Assembly: GCA_030760725.1 (NCBI GenBank)
Contig: JASWHV010000012.1
Span: 33,201,652-33,265,651, forward strand
Direction of reading: 5' to 3'
Length of the DNA: 64,000 bases
Source: Neostapfia colusana
Lineage: Eukaryota > Streptophyta > Magnoliopsida > Poales > Poaceae
Part shown: positions 10,065-22,571 of the stretch, in pieces
How positions within the stretch are numbered: the stretch's first letter is position 1
Layout: every line of letters starts with the position of its first letter
Notes under the pieces: generated by a model
The model's input: the letters and a program-made list of their open reading frames with translations, nothing else
Databases searched by the model: none
What the model was told of the DNA's origin: nothing
Position numbers and translations under genes: made by a program

Positions 10065-13000
10065 GTTTCACGTTTGAGGAAGGAGAACATTTGGATTGTG
10101 GATTCAGGATGCTCACGCCACATGACCGGTAACAAAGAATGGTTCTCCTCTCTCTCTTTTGTGTCACGTGTAGAAAATGTTACTTTCGCCGATAACTCTT
10201 CTACTCCCATAATTGCTAAAGGTTTGGTTAGAGTAAACAATCTCTACACTTTGAAAGATGTGACACTTGTTAAAATTTTGAAATACAACTTGCTTTCGGT
10301 TTCACAATTGCTAGATGAAAATCTAGAGGTTAGCTTTGCTAAAAATTGCTGCAAGGTTGTAGATTCAAAAGGTGAGTTTTTGTTTAACATGTCTAGGTTT
10401 GAAAGAGTTTTTAAAGCTGATTTTGATTTGTCAACTTCTAAGCATCGGTGTCTAGTTGCTAATGATACAAAGGATCTATATTTTTGGCATCGTAGACTTG
10501 GTCACATAGGCTTTGATCATCTCACTCGTGTTAGTGCTCTCGATTGCATACGTGGGCTGCCGAAGCTTAAAAAGGACAATGATATTGTGTGCTCTTCTTG
10601 TAGACATGCTAAGTTTGTTGCAGGTTCACATGCTCCTCTCACAATGACCATGACAGCTGAACTGGGACAACTTTTACATCTTGACACAGTAGGTCCGGCA
10701 CGTGTTCAATCCTTCGGAGGTAAATGGTATGTGCTTGTGATTGTTGATGATTATTCTAGATATTCTTGGGTTTATTTTATGGCATCTAAGAATGAAGCTT
10801 TTAGTCATTTTAGAACTTTATTTTTTAGATTATCTATTGATCACCCAGGATCATTAAAAGCAATTAGAAGTGATAACAGAACTGAATTTAAAAACCAATC
10901 CTTTGATCAGTTTTGTGCTGAAAATGGAATAGATCATCAATACTCTTCACCCTATGTACCACAACAAAATGGTGTCGTAGAAAGAAAGAGCAGGAACTTA
11001 GTTGAGATGGCTAGGACTATGCTTGATGAATATCAAACTCCTAGGAAATTTTGGGCTGATGCAATTGCAACCGCTTGTTATGTCTCAAATCGTGTTTTCT
11101 TGCGTGCTAAGCTTGGAAAAACCCCATATGAGCTCCGGTTTGGACATAGGCCTAGTGTTACACACTTTAGGGTTTTTGGTTGCAAATGCTTTGTTAAGAA
11201 ACATGGTAATCTTGATAAATTTGAAGCTAGATCTGTTGATGGCATGTTTCTTGGTTATCCATCTCATACTAGAGGCTACCGTGTGCTTTTACTTGACACT
11301 AACAAAATTGTGGAGACTTGCGAGGTTTCTTTTGATGAAGCTAGCCCAAGTACTAGCTCTGATATTGCAGGTCCGGATCCATATCCGCAGGGGGAGAGTA
11401 TTTTTATTGAAGAAGATGAAGAAGTGGTGCTGCTGCCCGAAAACTCGGAAGTAAATAACGATCAAGCTGCTGATTTTGCACCACAACCAGCACCAACAGT
11501 CACTACTGCTGGTTCGGACCTTCCTCAATCAACAAGCTCTCCTAATCAAAGGTCCGAACATGAAGAAGAAGGTGCTTGTGAAGTGTCTACTCCCCTCCGA
11601 GTACTCAAAAGTCATCCTCCACAACAAATCATTGGAAGCTTGCATGAACGAGTCACTCGGTCCAGGTTTTGCGATCCAAACTCTCATGCTTATTCTGCTT
11701 TTGTTGCTTCTTTTGAACCCAAGGATATATCACACGCACTCACTAATGAATCTTGGATTAATGCCATGCAAGAAGAGTTAGAAAATTTTGAAAGAAATAA
11801 TGTTTCGAAACTTGTACGTCCACCTCAAGGTCACACAATAATTGGAACTAAATGGGTATTTAAAAATAAGCAAAGTGAGGATGGGGTTGTGGTTAGAAAT
11901 AAAGCTAGGTTGGTTGCTCAAGGTTTCACTCAAATTGAAGGTCTAGATTTTGATGAAACATTTGCTTCTGTTGCTAGATTAGAAGCTATAAGAATTTTAT
12001 TAGCATTTGCTGCATCTAAAGGTTTCAAGTTATATAAAATGGATGTTAAAAGTGCTTTTCTTAATGGCTACATAGAGGAGGAGGTTTATGTTAAGCAGCC
12101 ACCGGGTTTTGAAAATCCAAATTTTCCTAATCATGTTTACAAACTGTCCAAAGCCTTGTACGGTCTAAAACAAGCCCCTAGAGCATGGTATGATAGGTTA
12201 AAAACATTCTTACTTGAAAAGGGGTTTACCATGGGCAAGGTTGATAAAACTCTTTTTGTACTTAAGCATGTCAATGACTCATTATTCGTTCAAGTGTATG
12301 TTGATGACATTATCTTTGGTTGTGCTTCTCATGATCTTGTGTCCAAGTTTTCAGCTATGATGAGTTCAGAATTTGAGATGAGTATGATGGGAGAACTCAC
12401 ATACTTTTTGGGGCTGCAAATTAAGCAAACAAAAGAAGGAACTTTTGTGCATCAAACTAAGTATACAAAGGACCTTCTTAAGCGCTTCAACATGGACAAA
12501 TGCAAGCCTCTTCGGACACCAATGGGAACAGCAACAACACTTGAACTTGACGAAGATGGTGACCCGGTCGATAAGAAAGAATAAAGAAGTATGATTGGAT
12601 CACTTTTGTATCTCACGGCGTCAAGACCGGACATACAATTCAGCGTATGTCTTTGTGCACGTGTTCAAGCTTCTCCACGTGCTTCACATCGCCAAGCCAT
12701 CAAAAGGATTCTCAGGTACCTACATGGAACTCAAGAATTTGGCATTTTTCTTCCTTCTTCCTCAACCGTTTCTTTGAAAGCTTTTTCGGATGCTGATTTT
12801 GGGGGTTGTAGGATTGATAGGAAAAGTACTTCGGGTGCTTGTCATTTTCTTGGTAATTCACTTGTTGCTTGGTCCTCTAGAAAACAAAGTTCAGTTGCAC
12901 AATCCACGGCCGAATCTGAATATGTAGCTGCGGCTAGCGCTTGCTTACAAATTCTTTGGATTGTTCAAACACTTAAGGACTATGGGGTTGATTTAGATAG

Positions 13001-13250
13001 TGTTCCACTGTTTTGTGATAACACTAGTGCAATTTGTATTGCTAAAAACCCCGTGAAACACTCTAGAACTAAGCACATTGACATTAGGTATCACTTTCTT
13101 CGTGATAATGTTGAAAAAGGAAACATTGTGCTTCACCATGTCGATACCGAACAACAATTGGCTGATATTTTTGCAAAACCTTTGGATTTCACTCGTTTTT
13201 GTTTCATTCGTAGTGAAATAGGGGTTATGCATCCTCATGGCTTAAATTGA
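10065..13250 (+). pseudogene. Copia 1 pol (protease, integrase, RT, RNase H), one nonsense codon
   Basis: Directly in frame after the gag UAG. Protease active site WIVDSGCSRHMTG is near 10092-10130. Integrase zinc-binding HRRLGH and CSSCRHAK lie at 10486-10605. The integrase DDE residues fall in LHLDTVGP, RSDNRTEF (usually SDNGTEF, so Gly is replaced by Arg) and QQNGVVERK. RT has ARLVAQGFTQ, MDVKSAFLNG and the catalytic YVDD at 12297-12308. RNase H has SDADFGG, TAESEYVA and DNTSAI. A TAA at 12582-12584 separates RT from RNase H; related copies have a Tyr codon near there. The reading frame ends at 13248-13250 beside a GGGGGAG tract. Confidence 0.92.
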
Positions 13251-14233
13251 GGGGGAGTTTTTGAAACTTTGAAAGTCTATGTGTGAATCTAAAACTAAAA
13301 TAATATGAGCATAGTATTTCATACATATATGACTTTATGATTCCTTTTACAGGCTGAAAGTTCTTACTACATTACTCATGTTATACATTTTGTAGTTTTT
13401 GCCATGACTAGTAATTGGAATAATTACTTACATTAAATCTGGTCATGATCGAACTTTCTTGCTGTTTTGAACTTGTTGCGTGCTCACAAGTGCCTTTAAT
13501 CATAAAAAATTAATCAAGTGATCAGCTCACATGTTGAGTTTTCAAATAAAAAAATTGAGAAAAGATCAAGAGAATTTGCATGCATCGCACTTCTTCTTTT
13601 GAGATTGCTTATCATTGCACTAAGATATGAACTTGGAAGGAATTGTGTATGACTAAAACCATGTCCTTAAGCTTCTGATTGTCAAATGACATAGGCTTGG
13701 CTTGGTTGGTTAGAATAAGTCTGATGCGGCATATAATCTCTTGCAAATATCATACGATCAACTTTGTGCCTTAAATGATTATGAATAATAAAAATGCAGC
13801 AACAAGTGTCATGTTTTCAGTTTTTAAAATAGTTGAGTAAGGGAGATCATGACTTGCTTAAACTGAAAAATACATTTGATTTCTAGCATGGCTTACACTA
13901 CTTTATGTATCTCATTGATGTGAGTGTAAGTAACCTGATAGTATGACTTGGATGAGCTTTGTTTTGTATGTATATGTTATAATATTCTCATAACATTTAA
14001 AAATTTCTCTTTTGAACCTTGCTGAATACATTGTCAAAGGGGGAGAAATATGTATAAGGAGAGATTTTTTTACACTTTGCATATGTTATACACTTTCTTC
14101 CTTCTCTGATTTTAAAAAATGGGGAGAAATTAATAAAGGGGGAGAAATGAGTTTTCAAAGCTTTTCAAAACTTTTCATAAGCCAATGTTCGGATTTTAAT
14201 TGGTGTTGCCAATGCATTCATCAAGGGGGAGAT
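13251..14233 (+). other. Copia 1 3' non-coding region with repeated polypurine tracts
   Basis: No gene is seen. Polypurine motifs of the GGGGGAG type occur at 13251, 14038, 14119 (GGGGAG), 14138 and 14225. The last, directly before the 3' LTR, is the expected plus-strand primer. The phrase GCTGAATACATTG occurs internally at about 14020 and again inside the LTR start. The same 1-kb region is conserved in Copia 2 (18442-19403) and Copia 3 (30428-31376). SIRE-clade elements can carry an env-like frame here; I find none. Confidence 0.8.
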
Positions 14234-15858
14234 TGTGAGACCTATGTGTGCTGAATACATTAGCAATTAGGATAAAAGTTAGCATTAACATTCAAAGTTT
14301 TGAATATTGCCAAAACATTCTTCTGTGGCAAGGTCCGACAAGTTCTTTGTTAGGTCCGCCAAGTGTTGGCAAGGTCCGACGCAAGGTCCGGAGAGCTCCC
14401 GCAAGGTACGGAGAGCTCCTGTGAGGTCCGGAGCTTGTTTTTAGGGAGCTCCCGTGAAGTTCAACTCGTAGAACTGCAGCGTCTTGTTTTTGCTTTTAAC
14501 TCGCAATGTTTGAAACTTGCTTTATGGGAAGGTTTGCTTAGTATTAATTTGCTAAGTTTTTGGTGTGTATTGGTGGTTATGGCTGTTATCATTTGATATG
14601 GTTTGCAACATGCTTATGTGACGTGCTCATGTAAGGTGTTGTGGTTTTCGAACTAACGTGTGTCAAGTCGAGGACTTGTGCTCGGAAGAATTGGTTGTTT
14701 ATTCATGTGCAGGTGTTGCTTGAGTTCAAGATATGGCTGGTGACGGGATCCTTGGACTAGTCTCAGGGAGGAGATGAGGTTCCAACAACCAAGTTCGGGA
14801 GGAGCTGTGGTTGAGTTGATCGGGAGGTCACGCAGCATGTTTGGATCAAGGGAAGTGCATATGAAGGTTGCGTGTACGTCGTTGGAAGGTGTTTGCACGT
14901 GTGCAAGGAGTGCATGGACGTGGCAACATTGTTCCAAGGTGTGATGAAGAGAAGTGGACGTAAAGAATTGGTCGGAAAGGTCCAACCGGCTGGATTGCGT
15001 ACTCAGGCTGAGGCTGAGTCGGATATGGCTCAAATATGGAAGATTTGAGTTGGTTATGATAGGATTTCGTGCTAGGCACGAAGTTGAGTTGTTTTAGGAA
15101 TGTTTAGGACGTTCCTAAGGTGTTTGGAAGTCTCACGATTGCTTCTATCTGCGAATAGGAGAGTCCTGAGCAGTTATGATAAGTTAGGATACGAGTCCAA
15201 TTAGGAGTAGGAGTCCTAGATTGGATTGTTTAGCCTGAGGGCTGGCTATAAAAGCAAGGGAGGCCAGAGCTCTCGTGGGTAGAGTACTTTGGGCTGTTCC
15301 TCTTGTGTTTCTATTGTATAAAGTTCATAGTTTCGAGGAGCTTTTGTGCCTTGTTCGTCCGACTTGTTTTTCGTCAAGTCTTTCTCGCCGAGTTTCTGGA
15401 CAGACCGACGTTGCTTTAGTGTATCGTTCATAACTCGAGTTTTACAGATTCGATTGACGTGATTCTTTTTGGGTTGTCTTCACAATTCAATTATCTATCA
15501 TCTGTGAAATTTTCACGAGCTTCAGATCCGTAGTTTTTTAGATACACGAGTTTCTTTGCAGCGTTGCAGAACTGTTTTATATCGGGTAGAACAGATTCAT
15601 CTTCGTTTAATGTTTTGATCGTATCTCAAGTTTTACTTCGTGTTTTCAAGTGATTCTTGTTGCATTGGATCCGTGACTTGATTCTCTACTTCTCTACTTG
15701 ATTTGTCACGGTTGAACACGTTTGAAAACACTTGCACACATGGTTTCTTTAACCGATTGATTTTTTGCTGAGGGGTTTTTGTTGTTTCCGCTGCGAAAAG
15801 TTTTAATCTACCATTCATCCCCCCTCTGGTAGCTTTTCACGTGCTCTTTGATCCTACA
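14234..15858 (+). repeat. Copia 1 3' LTR
   Basis: TGTGAGACC to GATCCTACA, the same 1625-bp length as the 5' LTR. Followed by target duplication CATCG at 15859-15863. TATA at 15247. The poly(A) hexamer seen at 7201 is changed to TATAAA, near 15319. Confidence 0.92.
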
Positions 15859-15863
15859 CATCG
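15859..15863. repeat. Target site duplication of Copia 1 (right copy, CATCG)
   Basis: CATCG follows the 3' LTR and also precedes the 5' LTR at 6113-6117. The other Gypsy A LTR has a single related CGTCG at this place (GACAGATCGTCGGCTC near 44170), confirming the site. Confidence 0.9.
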
Positions 15864-16729
15864 GCTCTCTTCCGGCGATGGCGATCGTGACAGGGCTCAT
15901 CGGCGGTCTCACCGGTGGCTGAACTCTAGCGAAGGGGGTTTAACTCGGCGAGTTGGGGGCTAGGGCCTCTAGATTGTCGACTTGGGAAAAGGTGTTACGG
16001 GCAAAGGGGTTTTTGAGTTGTATTTATAATGGAATAAGGAAGAGTCCTACTCTGATTGGATTTCAAATAAGAGTCCTATTCAATTTGTTTTTGATCTTAA
16101 CAACTTATCTCCAATTGATTTGGTGCGGTAGCAACGTAGAAATCGTGTCGGTTTCCTCAGTACCGGTTATTCCCACGTGCACAGGAGAAACAACGCTTAA
16201 GGATCTCGTCACCTCCGCAGCGGTGAGCTCCAGAGGCGCAACGTGTCCAGCGGGGGCCGGTCCTTGCTTTTCCTCAGAGGCGAGCTCCAGACCTACCGCT
16301 CGTCCAGCGGGGCGGGGCCTCCCTTTTCCTCAGAGGCGAGCTCCGCGTGCGCCATGTGTCTGGCGGGGCGGGACCACCCTCTCCCTCAGAGGCGAGCTCT
16401 GGGGGTGCCACGTGTCAGTGCCGGACCTCCCCTCTCCTCGGAGGTGTGCTCCGATAGTGCCACATGTTCAACAGCGTCGGACCTTTCGGAGGCGAGCTCC
16501 GGGGGTGACACGTGTCCAGCGGACCGGACCTCTCGGAGGCGAGCTCCAAGAGTGCCACGTGTCCAACAGCGTCGGACTTCCTTTCCCCTCAGGGACGAGC
16601 TCCGAGGTCGACACATGTCCGGTAGTGTCGGACCTCCCTTCCCTTCGGAGGTGAGCTCTGAGGACGACACGTGTGCCATAGTGTCGGACCTCTCTTCTCC
16701 TCCGAGGTGAGCTCCGAGGAAGACACGTG
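15864..16729 (-). repeat. Gypsy A left LTR, segment 2
   Basis: Continues the LTR after Copia 1 (GGCTCTCTTCCGGCG), collinear with 44178-45100 of the right LTR. It includes a TATA-like TATTTATAA near 16020 on the minus-strand promoter side, and the first half of the G-box array from about 16220. It ends at ACGTG 16725-16729, the Copia 2 insertion site. Confidence 0.85.
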
Positions 16730-18441
16730 TCTAGGATCGAAGTACACGTGTAAAGCTACCAGAGGGGGGTGAATGGTAGATAAAAACTTTTCAGTGGAAG
16801 CAACAAAACACCCCACAGCAGAAAACCGATCTGTTAAAGAAACCATGTGTGCCACTAATCTAAACGTGTTCAACTGTGACAAAAAAAGTATAGATTCTAT
16901 AGAATCAAGTCACGAAGACGTCACAACAAGAATCATGAAAATCCATTGAGAGAAACTCAAGTTACGATCGAAAGATTGAACAAAGGTCAATCTGTCCTAC
17001 GTGAGAAAAACAGTTCTGGAATACTGCAAAGAAACTCGTGTAGATCAGAAACCACAAATTCAATTACCGTGAAATTTTCACAGATGATAGATAATCAAGT
17101 TGTGAAGACAAATCAAAAAGAATCATATCAATTGGATCTGTAAAAACCGAGTTATGATAAAACCACCGAAGAAAGGTAGTGCTGAACAGAAACTCGACGA
17201 GAAAAACTTGTCTGAAACAAGTCGGACGAACAAGGCACAAAAGTTCATTTAGAATACGAATTTTATTTATCAAAACACAAGAGGAACAGCACCAAAGTAG
17301 TGTACACACGAGCCATGGCCTCCCTTGCTTATATAACCAGCCCTAAGGCCAACCCAATTCAAACTAGGACTCCTACTCCTACTTGGATTCAAACTGTAAC
17401 TTTCCAATACTGCTCAAGACTCTTCTACACGCAGATAGAAGCAATCGTAAGACTTTCAAATACCTTAGGAACGTCCCAAACATTCCTAAAACAACTCAAA
17501 TTCATGTCCCACATGAAATCCTATCATGACCAACTCAAAACTTTCCATATTTGAGTCAAACACGACTCAGCCGCACCCTGAGTCCATAACCTAGTCGGTT
17601 GGACCTTTCCGACCAATTCTTTATGTCCACATCTCTTCATCATGCCATGGAACCATGCAGCCACGTCCATGCACTCCTTGCACACGTGCAAACATCTTCC
17701 AACGACGTCCAAGATACCTTCATATGCATTGTTCTTGATTCAAACATACTGCGCAACCTCCCGATGAACTCAACCACAATTCCTGCCGAACTTGGTTGTT
17801 GAACCTCATCTTCTCACTAAGACTAGTTCAATGGATCCCGTCACCAGCCATGTCTTGAACTCATGCAACACCTGCACATGAATAAACAACCAATACTTCC
17901 GAGCACAAGTCCTCGACTTGACTCTCGTTAGTTCCGAAACTACAACATCTTACGTGAGCACCTAACATAAGCATGTTGTAAACCATAGCAAAATGATATC
18001 AGCCATAACCACCAAAACACACCAAAAACTTAGTAAAACAATACTAAGCAAACTTTCCATAAGAGTAAAGCAAGTTCCAAACATTGCAAGTTAAAAGCAG
18101 AACCATTGCAATCAAGCTCCGAACCTTACCAAAGCTAACCGGACCTTGAACCGGAGCTTACCAAAGTTGTCGGACCTAGCGCCGGAGCTTACTAAAACTT
18201 AGTCGGACCTAGCACGGAACTTACCAAAGCTAGTCGGACCTAGCACCGGAGCTAGCAAAAACAAGTCGGACCTAGCCAAAATAAGTCAGACCTAGACAAA
18301 GCAAGTGGACCTTACGGCGGACCTATCGTCGGACCTTGCAGGAGCTCGGACCTAGAGTCGGACTTTGTTGAAAAGGTGTTTTGGTAGTATTCAAAACTTT
18401 TATCGTCAAAGCCAATGTATTCAGCAGACATAGGTCTCACA
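16730..18441 (-). repeat. Copia 2 3' LTR
   Basis: The left edge reads TCTAGGATCGAAG where the other LTRs have TGTAGGATCG, so one terminal base is mutated. It ends GGTCTCACA at 18441. A TATATAAG-type TATA box on the minus strand lies at 17329-17336. Block of GTCGGACCT repeats 18110-18365. Confidence 0.88.
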
Positions 18442-19403
18442 ATCTCCCCCTTGATGAATGCATCGGCAACACCACTTAAAATCCAAACATTGGCTTATTC
18501 ACATGAAAATCAGAAATAAAATGAGAAGAAAAACAAAAATATAAAAAAATCTCCCCCTGAGAAGAATCGTGCCAAAACACTTGTGAATGTGTGCAATGTG
18601 TGATCAATTTCCCCCCCTTTCACAATGTATTCAGCAAGGTACAAAAGAGAAATTTTAATTTGTTATGATCACATTATAACATATACATATAAAACAAAGC
18701 TCATCCAAATCATACTATCAAGTAACTTACACTATCACTTCAATGAGATACATAAAGTAGTGTAAGCCATGCTAGAGATCAAGTGTAATTTTCAATTTAA
18801 GCAAGTCATGATATCACAAACTTAACTATTTTAAGACCTGAAAGCATGACACTTGTTGCTGCATTTTATTTATCATTTAAAGCACAAATTTTGATCTTAT
18901 GACATTTGCAAGAGATTATATGCAGCATCAGCCTTATTCTAACCAACCAAGCCAAGCCTATGTCATTTGACAGTCAGAAGCTTAAGGACATGATTTTAGT
19001 CATACACAACTCCTTTCAAGTTCATATCTAAGTGCAATGATAAGCCATCTCAAAAGAAGAAGTGCAACGGATGCATATTCTCTTGATCTTTTCTCATTTT
19101 TTTATTTGAACATAAAAACTCAACATGTGAGTTGATTACTTGATTAATTCTTTATGATTAAAAGCACTTGTGAGCATGCAACAAGTTCAAAACAGCAAGA
19201 AAGTTCGACCATGACCAGATTTAGTAAGTAATTATTTCAATTACTAGACATGGTAAAAACTACAAAATGTATAACACGAGTAATGTAGTAAGAACTTTCA
19301 GCATGAAAAAGGAATCACAAAGTCATATATGCATGAAATACTATGCTCATATTATTTTAATTTCAGATTCACACATAGACTTCCCAAGTTTCAAAATTCT
19401 CCC
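18442..19403 (-). other. Copia 2 3' non-coding region and polypurine tract
   Basis: The polypurine tract (ATCTCCCCCTTGATG on the plus strand) adjoins the LTR at 18442-18456, with a further CTCCCCCTG motif near 18550. No gene is recognised. It is collinear with the 3' regions of Copia 1 and Copia 3. Confidence 0.8.
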
Positions 19404-22400
19404 TCAATTTAAGCCATGAGGATGCATAACCCCTATTTCACTACGAATGTAACAAAAACTGGTGAAACCCAAAGGTTTTGTAAAAATGTCAGCCAATTGT
19501 TGTTCGGTATCTACATGGTGAAGCACAATGTTCCCTTTTTCGACATTATCACGGAGAAAGTGATACCTAATATCAATGTGCTTAGTTCTTGAATGTTGCA
19601 CTGGGTTTTTAGCAATGCAAATGGCACTAGTGTTATCACAAAACAGTGGAACACTATCTAGATCAACCCCATAGTCCTTAAGTGTTTGAACAATCCAAAG
19701 AATTTGTGAGCAAGCACTAGCAGCAGCTACATATTCAGATTCGGCTGTGGATTATGCAACTGAACTTTGTTTTCTAGAGGATCAGGCAACAAGTGAATTA
19801 CCAAGAAAATGACAAGCACCAGAAGTACTTTTCCTATCAATCCTACAACCCCCAAAATCAGCATCGGAAAAAGCTTTCAAAGTAACGGTTGAGGAAGAAG
19901 GAAGAAAAATGCCAAATTCTTGAGTTCCATGTAAGTACCTGAGAATCCTTTTGACGGCTTGACGATGTGAAGCACGTGGGGAGGCTTGAAACCGTGCACA
20001 AAGACATACGCTGAATTGTATGTCTGGTCTTGATGCCGTGAGATACAAAAGTGATCCGATCATGCTTCTATATACTTTTTGATCAACGGGATCACAATCT
20101 TCATCAAGTTCAAGTGTTGTTGCTGTTCCCATTGGTGTCCGAAGAGGCTTGCTTTTGTCGATGTTGAAGCGCCTTAGGAGATCTTTTGTAGACTTTGTTT
20201 GATGCACAAAGGTACCCTCCTTGGTATGCTTGATTTGCATCCCCAAAAAGTATGTTAGTTCTCCTATCATACTCATCTCAAATTCTGAACTCATCATAGC
20301 TGAAAACTTGGACGCAAGATCATGAGAAGCACAACCAAAGATAATATCGTCCACATACACTTGAACGAATAATGAGTCATTGCCATGCTTAAGTACAAAA
20401 AAAGTTTTATCAACCTTGCCCATGGTAAACCCCTTTTCAAGTAAGAATGTTTTTAACCTATCATACCATGCTCTAGGGGCTTGTTTGAGTCCGTACAAGG
20501 CTTTGGACAGTTTGTAAACATGATTAGGAAAATTTGGATTTTCAAAACCAGGTGGTTGTTTGACATAAACCTCCTCATATATGTAGCCATTAAGAAAAGC
20601 ACTTTTAACATCCATTTGATATAGCTTAAAACCTTTAGATGCAGCAAAAGCTAACAAAATTCTTATGGCTTCTAATCTAGCAACAGGAGCAAAAGTTTTA
20701 TCAAAATCTAGACCTTCAACTTGTGTGAAACCTTGAGCAACCAACCTAGCCTTATTCCTAACCACAACCCCATCCTCACTTTGTTTATTTTTAAACACCC
20801 ATTTAGTTCCAATTAAAGTGTGACCTTGAGGTGGAGGTACAAGTTTCTAAATATTATTTCTTTCAAAATTTTCTAACTCTTCTTGCATGGCAATAATCCA
20901 AGATTCATTAGGGAGTACGTGTGATATATCTTTGGGTTCAAAAGAAGCAACAAAAGCAGAATGAGCATGAGAATTGGGGTCGAAAAACCTTGACCTTGTA
21001 ACTCGTTCATGCAAGCTTCAAATAATTTGTTGTGGAGGATGACGTTTGAGAATCCGGAGGGGAGTGGACACTTCACAAGCTTCTTCTTCATGTTCATCAC
21101 AAATAGATGAGCTTGTGACGTGAGGAGGATTTGGACCAACAATGGTGGTCGTTGGTGCTGGCTGTCAATCAGGAGCTGGAACAATGTCATTAGCTGCTGA
21201 ATTTTCGGGCAGCAGCACCACTTCTTCAACGAAAATACTCTCCCCCTGCGGATATGGATCCGTACCTGCAATATTTGAACTAGTACCTGGGCTAGCTTCA
21301 TCAAAAGAAACCTCACAAGTCTCCACAATTTTGTTAGTATCAAGTAAAAGCACACGGTAGCCTCTAGTATGAGATGGATAACCAAGAAACATGCCATCAA
21401 CAGATCTAGCTTCAAATTTATCAAGATTACCATGTTTCTTAACAAAGCATTTGCAACCAAAGACCCCAAAGTGTGTGACACTAGACCTATGTCCAAACCT
21501 GAGCTCATATGGTGTTTTACCTAGCTTTAGCACGCAAGAAAACACGATTTGAGACATAACAAGCAGTTGCAATTGCATCAGCCCAAAATTTCCTAGGAGT
21601 TTGATATTCATCAAGCATAGTCCTAGCCATCTCAACTAAGGTTCTGTTCTTTCTCTCTACAACACCGTTTTGTTGAGGTACATATGGTGAAGAAAATTGA
21701 TGATCTATTGCATTTTCAGCACAAAAGTGATCAAACGATTGATTTTTAAATTCGGTTCCATTATCACTTCTAATTGCTCTTAAAGATCCTGGGTGATCAA
21801 TTGATAATATAAGAAATAAAGTTCTAAAGTGACTAAAAGCTTCATTCTTAGATGCCATAAAGTAAACCCAAGAGTATCTAGAATAGTCATCAACAATCAC
21901 AAGAACATACCATTTACCTCTGAAGGATTGAACACGTGAAGGTCCTACGGTGTCAAGGTGTAAAAGTTGACCCGGTTCAGTTGTCATGGTCATTGTGAGA
22001 GTAGCATGTGAACCTGCAACCATCTTAGCATGTCTACAAGAAGAGCACACAATTTCTTTGTCCCCTTTAATCTTAGGCAGCCCACGTATGCGATCAAGAG
22101 CACTAACACGCGTGAGATGATCAAAGCCTACGTGACCAAGTCTACGATGCCAAAAATATAAATCTTTGGAATCATTTACAACTAGACATCTATGCTTAGA
22201 GGAAGACATATCAAAATCATCTTTAAAAATCTTCCAAACCGATACATGTTAAAGATAAGCTCACTATTTGAACCTACAACTTTGCATCAGTTTTTATTGA
22301 AAATAATTTCCAGATTTTCATCTAGCAATTGTGAAACAGAAAGCAAGTTGTATTTCAAATTTTTTACAAGTGCCACATCCTTCAAAGTGTAATGATCATT

Positions 22401-22571
22401 TACTCTAACCGAACCCTTAGCAATTATAGGAGTTGAAGAATTATCGGCAAAAGTAACATTCTCTACACGTGACACAAAAGAGAGAGAGGAGAACCATTCT
22501 TTGTTACCGGTCATGTGGCCTGAGCAACCTGAATCCACAATCCAAATGTTCTCCTTCCTCAAGCGTGTAAC
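19404..22571 (-). pseudogene. Copia 2 pol, multiply broken
   Basis: Minus-strand pieces in order: protease with VDSGCSGHMTG (to 22562, after the gag UAG at 22572-22574), integrase zinc and catalytic core (21517-22209, with SDNGTEF intact), RT-RNase H (19782-20798, with YVDDIIFG), and the RNase H tail (19404-19601). Breaks: frameshifts near 22250 and 21530; TAG before the RT near 20850; Trp to TGA at 19779-19781; Gln to TAA near 19757; and another stop near 19602. Several breaks are C-to-T or G-to-A type. Family order and residues are otherwise as in Copia 1. Confidence 0.9.

Larger units (their letters stand above)
6118..15858 (+). mobile_element. Copia 1: SIRE/Opie-type Ty1-copia retrotransposon
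   Basis: Complete element of 9741 bp: 5' LTR 6118-7742 (1625 bp), PBS, gag, pol, a 1-kb 3' non-coding region, polypurine tract, 3' LTR 14234-15858 (1625 bp). The target duplication CATCG flanks it at 6113-6117 and 15859-15863, and the unoccupied sequence is visible in the other Gypsy A LTR near 44175. Domain order protease-integrase-RT-RNase H is that of Copia. RT phrases such as EFEMSMMGELTYFLG and the long gag fit the SIRE (Opie/Ji) clade. Three nonsense codons and one frameshift break the polyprotein, apart from the shared gag-pol UAG. By eye the two LTRs differ at roughly 3% over the first 350 bases, the closest pair here. Confidence 0.92.

Noticed and set aside
11002..11454. Long overlapping frame inside Copia integrase/linker, seen in all three copies
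   Set aside because: It is a shifted reading of the conserved pol sequence. Its persistence follows from conservation of pol, and it matches no known protein.
13251..14233. Env-like gene, which some SIRE-clade elements carry after pol
   Set aside because: The region has only short frames, no signal peptide or membrane segment, and polypurine tracts throughout.
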